Assembly: GCA_036874045.1 (NCBI GenBank)
Contig: CM072345.1
Span: 7,403,501-7,467,500 of the forward strand
Source: Cymodocea nodosa
Lineage: Eukaryota; Streptophyta; Magnoliopsida; Alismatales; Cymodoceaceae
DNA: 64,000 nucleotides
Direction of reading: 5' to 3'
The stretch's first letter is position 1, and the number at the start of each line of letters is the position of its first letter. Below are positions 39,801 to 53,659 of this stretch, in pieces. Both the position numbers and the translations under genes were made by a program. The notes under the pieces were generated by a model. That model was given only the letters and a program-made list of their open reading frames with translations. It was not told the origin of the DNA and ran no database searches.

Positions 39801-42800
39801 CAAATTGTAGTGTAGTGGAAGTCAATACAGGTTGTACCAGGTACCCACAGGGGGGCATAGTATGAGGTTGGCTTACTTAAAACTCATCTAGAAATAGGAT
39901 ACCCATGAAAAATCAATTTTTCCCCCATGCAGGTGGCTTGAGATGAAGATCACACTTAACAATTCATGAAGGTTTTTTACCAGTAGGCAAGCAAATCCAA
40001 TAAAGAAAAACATAGGAAGCAATAAAAGCTTATCCAGAAGATAAGAAGGAGCATGCAATAAAGAAAAAACAAGACAAAACATAAAAACAAACAAGACAGC
40101 CCCACTTGAAGGGACTAGGGCTAGGGCTATGTGTGCATAGTTAGCTGCAACCAGCCCCTAATGATCTTATCTCTCACACACTGACCAGCAGAACTTCCAG
40201 TCCAGCATTTAAGTGTATCATAAACATCCATTACTACCTTTACGTTTCTTCCAACTGAACCACCTGCAGGTTGTGCAGGATGTAAAAGCTTGGAGCTGAG
40301 AATTGGTCTTTCTAAATGAGCTGCATTTTTCACAAAGGAATGCCTTAAAAGCTCAGCTGCTGTAGGACGATTTGAAGGTTCACGTTGCAAGCATAGCCTT
40401 ATAAAGTCCTTGCCTTGATCTGAGAGTTCATTTGGAATTGGTGGCAGCTCCTTGCTATTACCAATCTTGAACATAGCAGCAATCTATACATCAATATATG
40501 TAAAAGGGGTAAGAAAGAGAAGGAAGTGGACTAAGGTTATGGAAGGAGCACCCTTAGAACTGTAGTCTAGTAAATGAAACATACCAAGAAAATTCAATAA
40601 AGCAAACTCCATGAAGTTCCCATCAATGAAAGGTACGGTCTAAAAGGTGGTTGTTGAAGTAAAAAAAAAAAAAATGAATTGTTCTTTTTCTGATCATGGT
40701 AGTTGACAAATCTCATAAGACAAGTTATATACTATATTATGACATATAAAATGATGAAATGACAGGAAGAGCATATGAAACTACAACAGTAAATGCTATT
40801 TTGCTGACCACGACCAAACAAATGATGCACAAAAATTTGAGATTTAAGGACACATTCTCAACCAAACATCCATTTCTTTGTGCAATTAGATGCTACAAGT
40901 GAGATGGGAAGTCACAGCCTCAAAGCATGAAAAAAAAGATCTTGTAATGCACATTTGTGCAAGCTACAAGTGAGATAAGAGGTCACGGCCTCAAAGCATG
41001 GAAAAAAAAGATCTTGCAATGCCTAATTATCATTAAAAACTCATCTTTTTTTAAAATATTCTCAGCATCAAACCTTTTCTCGAGAGAAACCAGATCCAAA
41101 ATTCTTATCACCTATTTTTCACGTGATGCTGTGATATGGTATCTTGATCAAGGTTTTAAAAAGTTAAGAATTATAGAATAATGGTTGCCTTATGTAGTCC
41201 AATCCAGATTTTTGTAAAGAAAGGTTATTTAGGTTAACAAATTAGTTAACTTCAATAATTAACAATATTTACGTCTATTATTTATTGAAAACTATTTAAA
41301 TAAAATATTAATCTGTACAATGCACTGAACTATCACTAGTCGTTAATCAACTGACCCCTTCATACTGGCTCCAAGGTGGTTTAGAAGTTGCCATTTCCAG
41401 GACAGTGCATCCAAGGCTCCAAATATCCACAGCAAGATTACAGCCATTTGTGTTTTTTATAACCTGAAAAAAAATAAATGGGTTACCTAGAAATGACATA
41501 ATCAACAGAAAGGGAGCAATATAGGAGATTTTCTGTGAGGAAGGTACAAAAGTCAGAGGCTTGAAATTTAGAAAAAGCAGCACTTGCCTCTGGTGCCATC
41601 CAATATGGGCTACCCTTGAATGACAGTGGGCATGTCTGTCCTGTAATCTGGAAAATTAAGTTCCATTGATTATAAAATGACTAAAAGAAAATTTTGAAGT
41701 CAGTTAGGAGAAACAGTTATTGGTGCTTTCCGGAAATGTTCTTATAAAACAGTATTAAGAGATTAAAAACGTGATTTGATAGATATATTTCCCAGGGAGA
41801 TTTGAAAATCCTGATACTACTGTAAATTCTTCAAACTTAGCAAACATAGAGGAAGTGCAGCAGTTTGTTTTTGTCATAGTCACATAAATATGACAAATTT
41901 GACTCCCTCACAAACAAAATGAAACTAAAATTTATTGTTCCAAATATAAACTTAAGATATGCAATGAAACAAAAATACTTGAGATTTCTAACATTCCAAA
42001 ATGTTGTCATAACAGTTAATATAATTTATGAAATAAATATACTTTAATAAAAATTAACAAAATATCACAGTATCAAGAAAGACATGATCTTCATTAATGG
42101 AGAGTTAGCATATAGCTCTAACAGAGCAGCAAACAAGCTGAACATAAGAGCTTTTGTACAACTCAACTAGACTCATGTTTTAGCTTAACCCCAACTCTGC
42201 ACAAGCTTACCCTGATAAATTTGGATTTGGCAAATATCTGTATTCATGAACTTGTTTGAGCTTTGCCAATTTGAAGAGAATGAGGCCATGGAAATAATTG
42301 GGTTATTCAGCAAATATCCCAAGTCCACCAAATATCAAGAAATTCAAATTTTGTACAGTGATCCAAAATCTCATGATTTTCACTACATTAAAATCAACAA
42401 TGAATCATGGTTTTACCAAAATTTGAGCTTCTAAAATTGATCTTAAATGCTAACTTAGATTGCCACAAAGAACTACTGATGACATAGCTAGTGGGATGGT
42501 TATATCCTAAAGAAGATGATAAATCCATACCAGCTCTATCGTGGTCATCACAATGGATTAGCATTTAGTACACAGCTCAAAAACTTCCCAGATCTTGGTT
42601 TTCTATCAAGCAAAGCATTCAGGAATACTACAAGAGATTGTTTTCACATTTGGGCTCAATGTATAAAAAGCTAGTAATGATTGTGGGAAAAAATACTGGG
42701 TACGATAAGGTGTTTCATAGTTGAGTACAGGAGACCACTATGTATCATTGATATTCTGAAGAGAATGAGAAATTATTAAGTTGGTCAGTGAATATCCTGT

Positions 42801-45800
42801 ATTACATCAATGAACTTATAAATAATGTGAATACAGGGTTGTCAAAAGAGGCATCCATTGAGACAAATGGAAAATATGATGATTCCACACTTTTCTACAG
42901 CCCTTCAAGTATTCGGGCAAGAAAACTAATGGACTAGTGACGTGGGCTGGACCATCATCTCATTATGATCCACCAAACTGATTTTGCTATGCAAAATTGG
43001 CTGCAAGCTCCAACATAGCATATAGAGATAGAACACACAAAAGGATACATGTTTCTATGTAATCAGCACGCTCATCAATTTGATGTAATACTGAAAATAT
43101 AACCTAACAGAAAAATAAAGGATTGCTACTGATAAAATAGCAATAAGAAAATGTTCAAAGTTCAAACATTATTTGAAGTCTAATAAACAGATCAAAAAGT
43201 TAATATGGTATTTCAAATGAATGAAAACACTATCACAGGACACAAAGTTTGTTAATCACAAAGCTCCAACAAAATATAGTGTGAGAACACAAAAAATAAG
43301 TGAAAGTTGAATTGATTTCAACAAATATAACGCCTCTACATATAGAGACTACATAAAGAAACTAAAGTAATCTAGGACCAAATCCACAACACCTAACTCT
43401 AATACATTAATATACTCTTAACACTCCCATTCAAGCTAGAACATCAAACTTACAATAGACTCAATACCATTTCAACATAACTCAAACATGATAGAAAACA
43501 ACAGATACATGAAGCTGTGATAAAAGGTAATGGTAGTTGTTATGGCAAAAGTAGCAGTAATATAAATGATCAGAGATCAATTTCAGAAGAACTAAATCTC
43601 AAACAGTAGTGAATGAACCATTGAATGATATAATCTAAGGTAGCAAAATAGATAAACAAATGTGGTCGATCTTTAAAGTAAAGATGGATGGTAGATGTGT
43701 GTTACACCCTCAAGGTTTTTTTATATTTTCCTTCCACCATTTTTTAACATGCTTTTTCTCTTATTCCCTTTTTTTTCTCTCAGCTTCCTCTTTCACTCTT
43801 TGTTCCCCTTTGTTGGTGACCTTTTTAATTTTTTTCCTTTTTCCTTTTTTTTTTTTTTCTTACTTTTCTTTTCTCTCCTTCCTCATTCTCTTTCCCCCTT
43901 CTCCTTTCTTTTCTATTTCTCCCCTCTCCATTCTCCCTTCATCTTTTGTGTAAAGATGAAACTAAGGGATGACAACAAGTGAGAGGTGGAGGCAATAGCA
44001 TAGGAGGTTACCTCCCAAGGACAAGATGGCAATCTTGTAAGATATTTGACGGGGCTGAAATGAGATAGTTGCAGGGTAAGGCAGAAGTGGGAGGGAAAGT
44101 ATTCTCATATTGAGGTGGTGGCAACAATCACAACAATAGTTGAAGGGAGGGACAATGTTGCAATAGGAGAGCTCAATAGCAATGGCAAAACTTGAGGAAA
44201 GAGTTGGCTGTGATGAGGAGACCTAAAGCCCTATCAGTAAAAGAAATGATAGAGAGGGAGGTTTGTGAAACCCCCGTTGACAATAGCTATGATAAGGAGG
44301 GTTGTAGAACCCTTGTCAATAGCAACGTCAGGTAGGGTTCCTCCCCTTATTTTGTTGATAACGATGGGACTAGTAGGTGGTGTGGAAGTGGTGGCAACCT
44401 TAAGGTTTGAACCCTAGCTCTAGTATTGTCGATGACTTGAAAGTTAGGGTACCAGAGGTTAAGAGGAGGATGCGGTTAAGGTTTTTCTCCTCCTTACCTT
44501 TGGATTTCTCATACTTTTGGACTCTCAAAACCTATGTTTTGACAATCATTTAAGAATACAAGAAATAGTTGGAAATGGATTGATTTATTAGCGAACATAA
44601 AACCTCTAATATATAGAGGTTACATAGAGTAGACAAATGCAACCTTAGCAATGTAGGATTAAACTCATATACAGCACCTAATCCTAATACATTAATATAC
44701 TCCCACATAGTTTTGGTATCAAACAACTTTGTTACAAGACTCCTTTGACCAACACCATTGGAAATTGGAATTAAGGCATTGTTTGTTTTTGTCATTTTTT
44801 GCTACTAATGGATTTAATGAAAATTCATAAAATTTTAGGAAAAATAGATTGGACCAAAAATAGATATTCAAGAAAAAGCTTCACTACTAGGATCCATACA
44901 TGTTTTGCCATCCCAAAATCTGCCAGTTTGATGCGCCCACTGGGATCTACAAGTATATTTGCACCCTTAATATCCCTGCATGTGTAAAAATAAAAAAAAA
45001 GGATGAAAAAATATCTTCAAAAACTATATGTGTGGCATAAAAAGAAAAATAGATTTTACTTTATGCATGCAATGAGACCAACCTGTGGACAGTATTCTTA
45101 GCATGCAAGTAAGCAAGCCCTGAAAGAATTTGTCGAGTGTAGTTTCTAATTGCTAATTCACCAAATTTACCATATTCTTGAAGAAGCTTATGGATAGAAC
45201 CACCAGAAACATACTCCAAGTAAATAAATAATTTATCATCTATCTGCAAATTTATTAGAAAAAATATATGAACCCTTTCTCCATTCTTTAGATATGAATT
45301 CAGACAATGAGAGAAAATCAGAAAGTAGAATTATGTGCCTATTGGCATTTTCCTGTATTGAAATTGATGAGAAGATAAAATTGACAGTATGCATGTGAAT
45401 CATCTAGAAATCAAAGTCCAGGAGATTTGCACTATGAACTTAGAATGAGATCTTACAGTCATTTAACATTAGTTAGATGTTACAAACCTCCAAGTCATTT
45501 TTTAAAACAAGAGACAGGAAGCTCCATGTATTTATGTAAGATCAGCTTCATAAAAATTCTAAGACAAGGTGTCTACTGTCTACATAGTAAAGAAAGAGAA
45601 ATACATGAGAGAAACTCAAAATAGTGGAGTCTCCATGGCACATGCTCATATCATATCCATGTAACTGAGTTTTTCTGTACATATCTATGGCATAGATTAT
45701 GTTCAATAGAGATTTCTGAAAGCCACAGAAATCTTGTATTCCTAAGAGTAATCTGTAATATACAAGATAGTTCCAAAAGATTGGTTAATCAAATGCATCT

Positions 45801-48698
45801 TTTCTTTACATATAAGGTGGCTGTTACATAAACTCTTTTTTGAACCATAAAATGGTTATATTATTATGTGTTTGATCATAAAAAAGGATGGTTATTAGAG
45901 GATCTCATCCCCTTCCCTTTCACATACATGTTTTTGAGTCATAACAAATTTTAAAAGAGAAATATATTTCTAGAGAGATGTGAAAAAAGCAAGTGCATGG
46001 TGTACCGTTTCTGATCCATAGTACTGAACAATATTTGGATGTCGCAACCTACTCAATAGAGAAATTTCCTGTAATAGCATGCAAGCAAAAAGTGAATAAG
46101 TATATTTGTCAGTAAAAATATACTGAAAATTATTGCATACATTTGAGAGACATGATTCTGTGGATCTACTTGTAAAAACACTTACTTGTCCCAGTTGCTT
46201 TGCACTTTCTTTTGACTTCGCATCATCAGAAAAGAGTGTCACTTCCTTCATGGCACACATTTCACCACTTTCACTGGACAAGAGTCAAGATATTTAAGCA
46301 AATCATAATAAATGGAAAATGAAAAGTATAAACAAGTGAAAATTTTCCACAATTTTGGACAAAAAATTAGATAGATCCTTAGAGGGTATTACAGACAAAA
46401 ATGTGCAATAAGATCAAGTATCAACACATGAGCAAACATGAATGATAAGAGAATCATGATTTTACTTTAGGAAAAGCAATATCATTACATTCACACTTCA
46501 CCGATGGAAATAACTTGCCAACCATTTAACAAGTGAGTGTCAATATATAAGTAGGACAATGGTACCCTAGAGTAAGGTGTCAATTGCTGTGACAGATTCC
46601 TTAAAATCAACAATTAATTGTTATAAATCTAGTTTGTACTCCCATCCATTTCCAGATAAATTTTTTAGTCAATTTGTGATAGAAGCCTCTCAGAAATAAT
46701 TTAAATATGAAAGCATACAAATGATACAAGCCACATCTTGCTTTTGACAAGACATGTATGGAGCCAATGAGACTTGGATGATAAAACTGCACAGAAGCCA
46801 CCTTCAATCAAATTATGGTGAGGCATTCTCATAGCCCCTGAGATCAACAAAGGTTTCATCTGAAACACTTACTCGAGTAGGTGATTAGTAGTGGGGGTTT
46901 GCTCAAAAGAAAGTAGTGTGGTGGGTGTTCCATGCTATTGGTAGATGAGATCATTGGAATGCAATTAAACAAATTTAAAAGGGAACAAAATTTTTGTGAT
47001 GAAAGAATTGATTTTTTGAACTACAATATAATGGTTCTCTTCATCTATACAAATTCATTTGATAAAGAGACTTACCAAGTTGTTTGCTTGTAAGCCTTTA
47101 AGCATTCAAGGCTTATTAAGGTCTTCACACTTGTTCTTTTTATTGATCTAATTAGCAACAAGATGCACTTTATTTGTCTTTTTTTTGTTCATTTTCAGTT
47201 TTTGACAAAAAAATTGACGCCAATTTAAACCAAAGCACTAATCAAATAAAAATGCAATTTATATAACATGGTGTACTGCAAAACTAGCGGAAAAGTACTA
47301 GCAGAGTATTACCTGTTGAAACCAACATAAACATGCCCACATGTCCCCCTGCCAATCAGCTTCCCCTTCTTCCACCGTGAAATTGGGCTTGCAGAATTTT
47401 CAGTCCAACCTGGACTTCGAGGAAAGGAAGGGGAATTGTTGCATGTTGAATTGGATGATGAGAACATGGAAGAGCTTGTTACTCTAATTGGGGGTAAAGG
47501 CAGGCGATGACTTTGCTTCTTTGCCTCGTCAACATGACCTGTAGGCGATTCTGGTGCTGTTACCCCAGCCCGTGGATGTACTGGAGTGACACTACCACTT
47601 TGGATTCTTGAGCCAGGACCAGGACTTGTCATTCGAGGACTTGGTATTGGAGAACATTCCGGACTACACCTGTTTTGCTGCCAAAACAACTGTCCTATTG
47701 CATCACCTCCCAGTGAATTATGTCCAGAAGTTTGCCCTGAACCTGGACTAGAGCATTGTCCAGAACCCACAGCATTAATGTCAGAGTAGGGTTTTCCAGC
47801 CAAAAACATAGGGCTCAATACTTGCTCAGGCCCCATTATTCTCATGGGACTTCTAGAGGGGCTTGACATTGAACTGTCTGGAGCACTTCCAAAAACAGTT
47901 GGTCGGGAACTAGGAATATTGCACTGGTGAGGGCTTGTAACACCATGCTTAGGGGATGTGGACGGAAATTGGTTGATGAGACTACAACAATTAGGCTTCA
48001 ATATGTCTCTTGAGGTTTTTTGAGGCATAGGAGATACTCGATCTTTATGCAGCAAACTGAAACAAAACCATCACAAAGAAAACTAAGAAAACAAGAATGT
48101 GAAATCACAGATATAATGGCAAAAGAGGTGTCTATAAGTTAACCAAAGCAAACCTTGTAATGTTGCTTGAAATGACTTTACTGGAATTTTCAAAACTGTT
48201 TGCAACAGGGCTATGAAGCCGATAATCAGCAGCATCATTACTCTCGATGGAACAATTACTAGATACAGAGGCAGTTGCTAAATCTCCATCATTATCTGTG
48301 GTGATGGATTTGGCTGAAGCATGATTACGAGTGGGAATTGGCAAGACCAAAGGTGGCTTTCCACGCTTCTCCAACATTGGCAGACTGCCTCCTGAAGGTG
48401 TTTGGCTGACAGAGGGTTGTGATGCTGGATGTGGTAAAGGAAGTGTTGTTTGTTCATTCAACCTATCAGCAAAGCTTTGACAGCGTGCAACATGTAAAGT
48501 TGGAGATGGTGACCTTGACACAGCTCTTGAAAGTGATCTCTTTTCTGCAGCCACGTTACGATGTTTTCTGGACAAAACTGACCTGATAATCCCCTTCTGC
48601 TCTGTTGGACTTAGCAAATGTGGTGATTCAACACAATTCTCTTTGCTTTTCTTTTTCTTTACATCTTTGAAGGAAGATTTTCCCCACCAAGATGGCAT
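36804..48698 (-). CDS. YODA-type MAP kinase kinase kinase (MEKK-like)
   Basis: Eleven minus-strand exons close in frame: 48698-48154, 48056-47313, 46273-46186, 46068-46006, 45243-45083, 44975-44900, 41647-41588, 41463-41356, 40483-40238, 39518-39427, 37329-36804 (902 residues). The regulatory N-terminus starts MPSWWGKSS and is rich in SPSP-type sites, with the family block [13 protein letters not shown] text before the kinase. Kinase at about 410-666: GRGTCGHV loop (417-424), Lys439 (CAMK), HRDIKGAN (533-540), DFG (553-555), APE (577-579). The C-terminal region carries SPSPISSP and [10 protein letters not shown], both YODA hallmarks. Known members act above MKK4/5 and MPK3/6 in stomatal patterning, embryo polarity and immunity. 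Intron 7 begins GC (GAG then GCAAGTG). Intron 6 (3.25 kb) and intron 10 carry transposon remnants. Exons 9-10 were joined on frame and family resemblance ([12 protein letters not shown]) and are the least certain. Confidence 0.92.
37908..38107 (+). repeat. tRNA-derived SINE (copy 2) in MAPKKK intron 10
   Basis: Box A TGGCTAAAGGG at 37929-37939 and box B GGTTCAACTCC at 37964-37974 (one or two changes from GGTTCGANTCC), then a unique body and an A-rich tail (AATAAAAAAATCA). Imperfect flanking repeats GGCCATTG (37900-37907) and GACCATTG (38108-38115) may be the target duplication. It is antisense to the host gene. It resembles copy 1 in layout, not in body sequence. Confidence 0.65.
38200..38600 (-). 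mobile_element. Copia remnant: LTR edge and primer site in MAPKKK intron 10
   Basis: GCTCTGATAACA at 38428-38439 is the reverse complement of a near-canonical Met primer site (TGTTATCAGAGC). An LTR-like start TGTGAGAAAAG follows at 38440, and C/G-rich leader-like sequence lies on the other side (about 38200-38427). Orientation is minus, the same as the host gene. No pol text or second LTR was found, so this is a truncated copy. Confidence 0.55.
43250..44790 (-). mobile_element. Short non-autonomous Copia-like element in MAPKKK intron 6
   Basis: Two related direct segments, about 43290-43430 and 44560-44705, share phrases such as CCTAATCCTAATACATTAATATACTC in slightly different forms, as LTRs do. 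A degenerate Met primer site read on the minus strand (AATACTAGAGCTAGGG) lies at about 44409-44424. Only about 1 kb of internal DNA separates the LTR-like parts, including a polypyrimidine block at 43717-43945. There is no room for gag-pol, so it is either a TRIM-like element or a deletion derivative. Confidence 0.5.
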
Positions 48699-51600
48699 TT
48701 TAGATATACAAATTAAATATAGAGGAATAATTCTGACTAGGCTTTCAATAAATGTTGTGGAATATAAGAATCATACGGATGAAAGCCCAATCAGAAATGA
48801 ATTCCTGAAATGATTAAACGCCACTGCACTTCACTTACCCATCACCTCCTCATCACAAGCATAGCAAGACACTACGCACATTTCATCAAGAACCAAAAGT
48901 CACAAAAGACATGCAGAAGGGAGCACTACTCAAATCCTGAAATGTGATAAAAAAATAGGTATTCAGAAGCCAGTGGTAACAGAACATCTGAAGCCAATTA
49001 GTATTCCAATTTTCAAACATAAAATTTAAAACAGTTTAATGATATCCATTTAAGCATTATAATTGTATAACTACAAAGGAATTTATCAGGAAATAACACA
49101 ACTGAGAGATCTGTTGACTATAATATTTGAAGAGATGCAACTCAAGTGGCACACCTGGAGAATTTTCTAGAATAACAACAATTAGTGTATTTTACAAAAT
49201 TTTTAAGGGAGATGTGCCATTAAAAAATTGCATATTGGTTTAAAGTCCGCCTTTTGGGGTAAACTGTGAAAATAAATCAGCTAGTTCAAACTGAAAATGA
49301 AACCATTCAATGTTGATGTATTCATTTGAGTATTATGCAAGTCTGTTAATAAATGTAGAAATTAGCATACCATAAAAATCATAATAATTAAATCAAATTA
49401 TAAATTTCTACAATCATTGTAGAATTCTAATCTATCATCATCTATAACTTAGGATCCATATGTATCCACTTACTTGCAGAGGTCAACTTCTTGGTTGTTT
49501 GTAGAAACTAGCTTTTACAGCTTCTTACAGAAGCTAGCTTCTCAAGAATTTGAGAATCTTGTTTGGTAAAACTTGAGAACCTTAATGGCTTGCATGCATA
49601 AATTTTTTTAGTTCCAATTTTACCTACCACCAATAATAACTTCTACCACATAAATATATAATATATAATATATAATATGAATATTAATAAGTAACCTCTA
49701 TCACATACATAAATGTATAGTATACATATATTATATTAATATGTATATTAATATAAATAAATATATTATATTAGAAAATGCATATATAATGTGGAAGGAA
49801 CGATCAAATAGCAAGGAAATAATAATGGGTGGCATTTTTTGTAAATAGGTGTTGGTATTAGTTAAAAATATTTGTAGTTTGCAAAGGCATTGTGGAAAAT
49901 AAAATTCTATAATAATAGCTTGTGGCAAAAGCTAAGAAAAGAGAGCTTTTAGAGAAGTTGCATTTATAGTTTATTTCATGCTTGGAAAAGTTGAGAACTT
50001 CTCCTAGTAGCTTACTTAGTGCATGACCCCTGTTTGTATTCACTAGCAGCTTTTGGGGCTTCCTCCAGTAGCTGACCCTAAAACCAGATCCAAATGGATC
50101 CTTAATCTTAAATCATTGCAGTTATAAATATAAAGCATAATCTCATATCTGGTCATAAAAAGTAAGCAAACAAATTCAAATTTCTATTTACTAACCCTTG
50201 CAAGTGAGAATCAGATTCAATACTCTTCACTACCAACAAAACACTAAGTCAAATAGTTCTTGAATTCACTTGTTTAATTTATTCAACAATAAAAAAAAAA
50301 AGAGGCTCATCAAACTTCAAGTACTCAATTTCACTACTAGACATAAAGAGGCTTACTTTACATCTATAGGATTATTATTCATCTGAATATGAATCCATTA
50401 TTTTTCTACGTAAATTGCATCTTATTTACTGTTAAGATGCTTCATTGACTAAACAGAATTCAATGAAAAATAGAACTTTTATGGTAGTTTTATGCAATTA
50501 TATTCAGGAAACCTTGTAATTGCTGGAGTATCCTTTCATGCATTATGCTAGATGTGAAGAAAATCAGCTTAGCTTCTAATAGAACATATCAGATATTAGT
50601 TCTAATAAAATTTCATTCTTGAACAAAATCCTTTTTATTAGGAATTAGGAATGCATATCACGCCAACAATTTGCAATCACAAGTTATGATTAGATTCCAT
50701 TATGCAAAACTGGGGAACATCAGTGTCCCAAAGGATTCACCTTTTCAATTGATTCCTATAGATTTGACCAAATAATAAATCATCCAGCTTAGCTTGGTTT
50801 TGATTCTTCATACAATGGAAGATTAGAAGTGTCGAACAAATCCACAAGACCTAAACAATAGACTACAAGGTTATCAGATTGCATCCTAAACATTTATTTG
50901 GTTTTTTCCTTTGTACGCAAATAAAAAGTGGCTGATTTTGCACGCCTTGGATTTCCAAAACCCCTTCCACCCTCAATCATGTTTCTCTGAATGCCAAATT
51001 CCAACAACCGTAACTTGCCTCCGGTTCAACGCAAGCACTACAAATGAGTGAAAGACCGAAGAAGCCAACTCGAGAACATTCAACTTCGCCGACGCTCCAG
51101 CACAAATGTCTCTAGCGGTCAGTTCGAACCCAACGAATTCTCACCCTTTTTGTGGCATTTACCGCACGAGACCGCAACACTACCAAATTCCATCAGCGGA
51201 TAGAAACGCTCACAAACACTAAATGTCCTCCACTTGAACACCAAACCAACAATATTCCCAGTCTCCCATTACTGGACAAGGCCCCCGACCACAATCTCAC
51301 CCAACACACAACAAACAGTCCAGATCTAACAACGAAGCATCCAAAACTTCTGGAAACCACACGTAAAACTCCGAAGGGAGTGAGAAAACGAAGCAGTACC
51401 TGACCTCGCCACCGAAATCACCACCGCAGTCCAACATTAACACCGAAGACGGACGCCAGCCGCAGCAAGGAAGAGAATAAGAGGAAGGAGACCAGGAGGA
51501 TCGTTCCCCGGGCGAACAGGACAACGAGCGGTAGGGATTTGAGTGAGGGGCACTTCGGCGAGGCGGGTTGGGAAGAGGGCGAGCCGGAGATGGAGAGGAA
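48699..51600 (-). other. 5' UTR and leader intron of the MAPKKK gene
   Basis: On the minus strand a GC-rich leader exon ends at 51400 (GAGGTCAG then GTACTG), and a good acceptor (CACATTTCAG) starts a second leader exon at 48936, which runs to the ATG at 48698. The intron is about 2.46 kb, AT-rich, with an ATATAAT repeat at about 49657-49680. The leader exon contains an ATG at about 51436 opening a short upstream frame. The start site is probably near 51500-51650. Not checked against transcripts. Confidence 0.55.
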
Positions 51601-53417
51601 AAGGTAAAGTGAGGACGGGACGAGTGAGGGAACGGATTCTAACGTTTTTACCGTGGGAGGGGTATAATGGGGATTTAGGTTTGGGACCGTCGTTTTTCGA
51701 CCCGAGATGGAACGCGTCATTAATAAAAAGTCGTGTTTGGCTGCCGGTGGGTACTTTTGCGAGTAGTTTACCATTTTTACCCTTCTTGGTTCGCCCCGGT
51801 GTCGAGAAAGAGACCAACTAAATTAATTCCTCGTCTCACAGTCCCTCTCAGCGCTCGCCATGCAAGAGATCGAATGACTGATAGACAATTTAAACAGATG
51901 AATTATCAGTTATTGTGACAAATTTAATTCCCGTCGTTGACAAGACAACAAAATGACGGATGACCACCTCAGGAAAATAAACATATCGCTCTGTTTAAGA
52001 TAATAAAGTAATAATCGAGTAACATCTAAGGATACTTTCCTCCGAACAAATTAACGAAAAAAAAGAGAGATTGTCGGAGTCTCAGCCATCTTCACGAGAT
52101 TAACGAGAAGAAGACAAAATCGTCGTTCGTTAATCTCATATAAAAATTTCATTCTGCCAGGATTTTTTTATTATTTCTTTGACTTTTTTTTAATGTAAAA
52201 GTAAATCACATGGTCTTTGTTCACACAATTCATTTTTACTCCTACAAATATTATAAACTATACGACTTACTTCTATTATAGACATTGTAAATTATACAGC
52301 TTTCACCCACATAATTTACCTCCACTCTCTGCTCACATTTCTACTTTATTTATTTTTTAATTTTAAACATAAACCCACAGATATCATCATTAGTTACAAC
52401 GACGGGGAATGGTAGAAATATTCTGGAATTAACTACAATAATGGTACATGGAGCGAATAGAAAGAACGACGTAGTCACAATTAACTGCAAAGGCTCAAAT
52501 ATATTCTGGAGTTAGTGATTATCCGTTCAATGAAATTTAACGTTTTACGAAGATCTCGTAACGATGATTTGTAGGAGGGCAGGAGGATTTTATCAATTCC
52601 TGGTCCTTTCATGAAAATATTCAAGGAAATGGTCGGTTTTACAAAAAATTTGAGGTCTTTTTTGGAACGAGCGAAACATGGGTGGGCACGCACATGCACC
52701 ATATTTATTCGTGAAGTGGTGGATGTCTTGTCAAGGAAATTTAACATCTCGGAGTTTTCTTCTTTTGCAAGGTAAATAAGATGATATTTTATAATAAAAA
52801 CTCTAATTATGAAATTACAATTTTTTAGAGTAGACGAAATAAAGGGTCGGAGGAAAATCAGACACAAGGTTAGAATTCAAAGGGTCCAGCGTGGGGGATA
52901 AAAGCAAAGACCGAAAAATCATGAGAAAAGAAGTGAATTCCCGAAGGAGATGGGCAACGCTAGGCATGTTAAACATGATCTTGTATGTATATATCCAAGT
53001 GAACACAAGTGAAATGGGCCTGGAAAAAAGAAAAAAGAAAAAAAAATAATCTCAGAGCTTTATCAATCAATCTTTTGGCGGTAAGATCAATCAATCTCAT
53101 GCCAATAAGTTAAGAGGATGGGAGCACCATCGATTCCATTGGAAAGTTTTATTAGTATTGTTTTATAAGAGAATTTGAAGTATTTTTTAAACAAAAATGC
53201 ATGCACGTGCACGTGCGCACACGTGTACACACGCATACTTAACATGCAAACATGTGCGCACACACGGCGTATTGATAATGATTGATATAAATAATCATTC
53301 AAATGGACTGAAAGCAAAGATGGTGCAAGTACCGAGCAAAGAAGAGAAGGAAGGAAGAAAAGATTACTCAAACAAAAATAACATTATCGGAAAACGACAG
53401 CTCAAGGTGACACAATA
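51600..53417. other. Upstream region of the MAPKKK gene, no gene seen
   Basis: GC-moderate at first (51540-51860), then AT-rich. A CA/CG-type alternating purine-pyrimidine tract (ATGCACGTGCACGTGCGCACACGTG...) lies at about 53199-53270 and is a candidate for left-handed DNA. No coding feature supported. Confidence 0.5.
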
Positions 53418-53552
53418 CTTTGAGAGAAGGTTCGGGAAAGCAACAATGGCAACGACAACTTAGGCGATAGTGCTTGGGAGGAGACTTGAGAGGGCAACGA
53501 TGACTCTGGCGATAGTGCTTGGGAGAGGGTTCAGGAGAGTAACAATGACAAC
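53418..53552. repeat. 45-bp minisatellite, about three units
   Basis: Units at 53463-53507 and 53508-53552 both start GGCGATAGTGCTTGGGAG. A diverged partial unit precedes at 53418-53462. The reading frame across it is open by virtue of the repeat length, but I see no sign of a gene. Confidence 0.75.
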
Positions 53553-53659
53553 AATGGCTCTAGGATTAGGTTCTAGTGGAAGGAAGATTTTTCGCAAGAG
53601 AGAAGGTAGATTCGAGAGAGAGAGAGAGACATGCGACTTTGGAAGGGGGATTTCTTGAT

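Noticed and set aside
43660..43982. Plus-strand open frames rich in Phe, Leu and Ser
   Set aside because: They are translations of a polypyrimidine block inside a transposon-like intron insertion, so length and hydrophobicity are compositional.
51418..51817. Overlapping minus-strand open frames of 118-126 codons
   Set aside because: They lie in the GC-rich leader/promoter of the MAPKKK gene. They are proline/serine-rich with no recognisable domain, and the leader donor at 51400 explains the sequence better.
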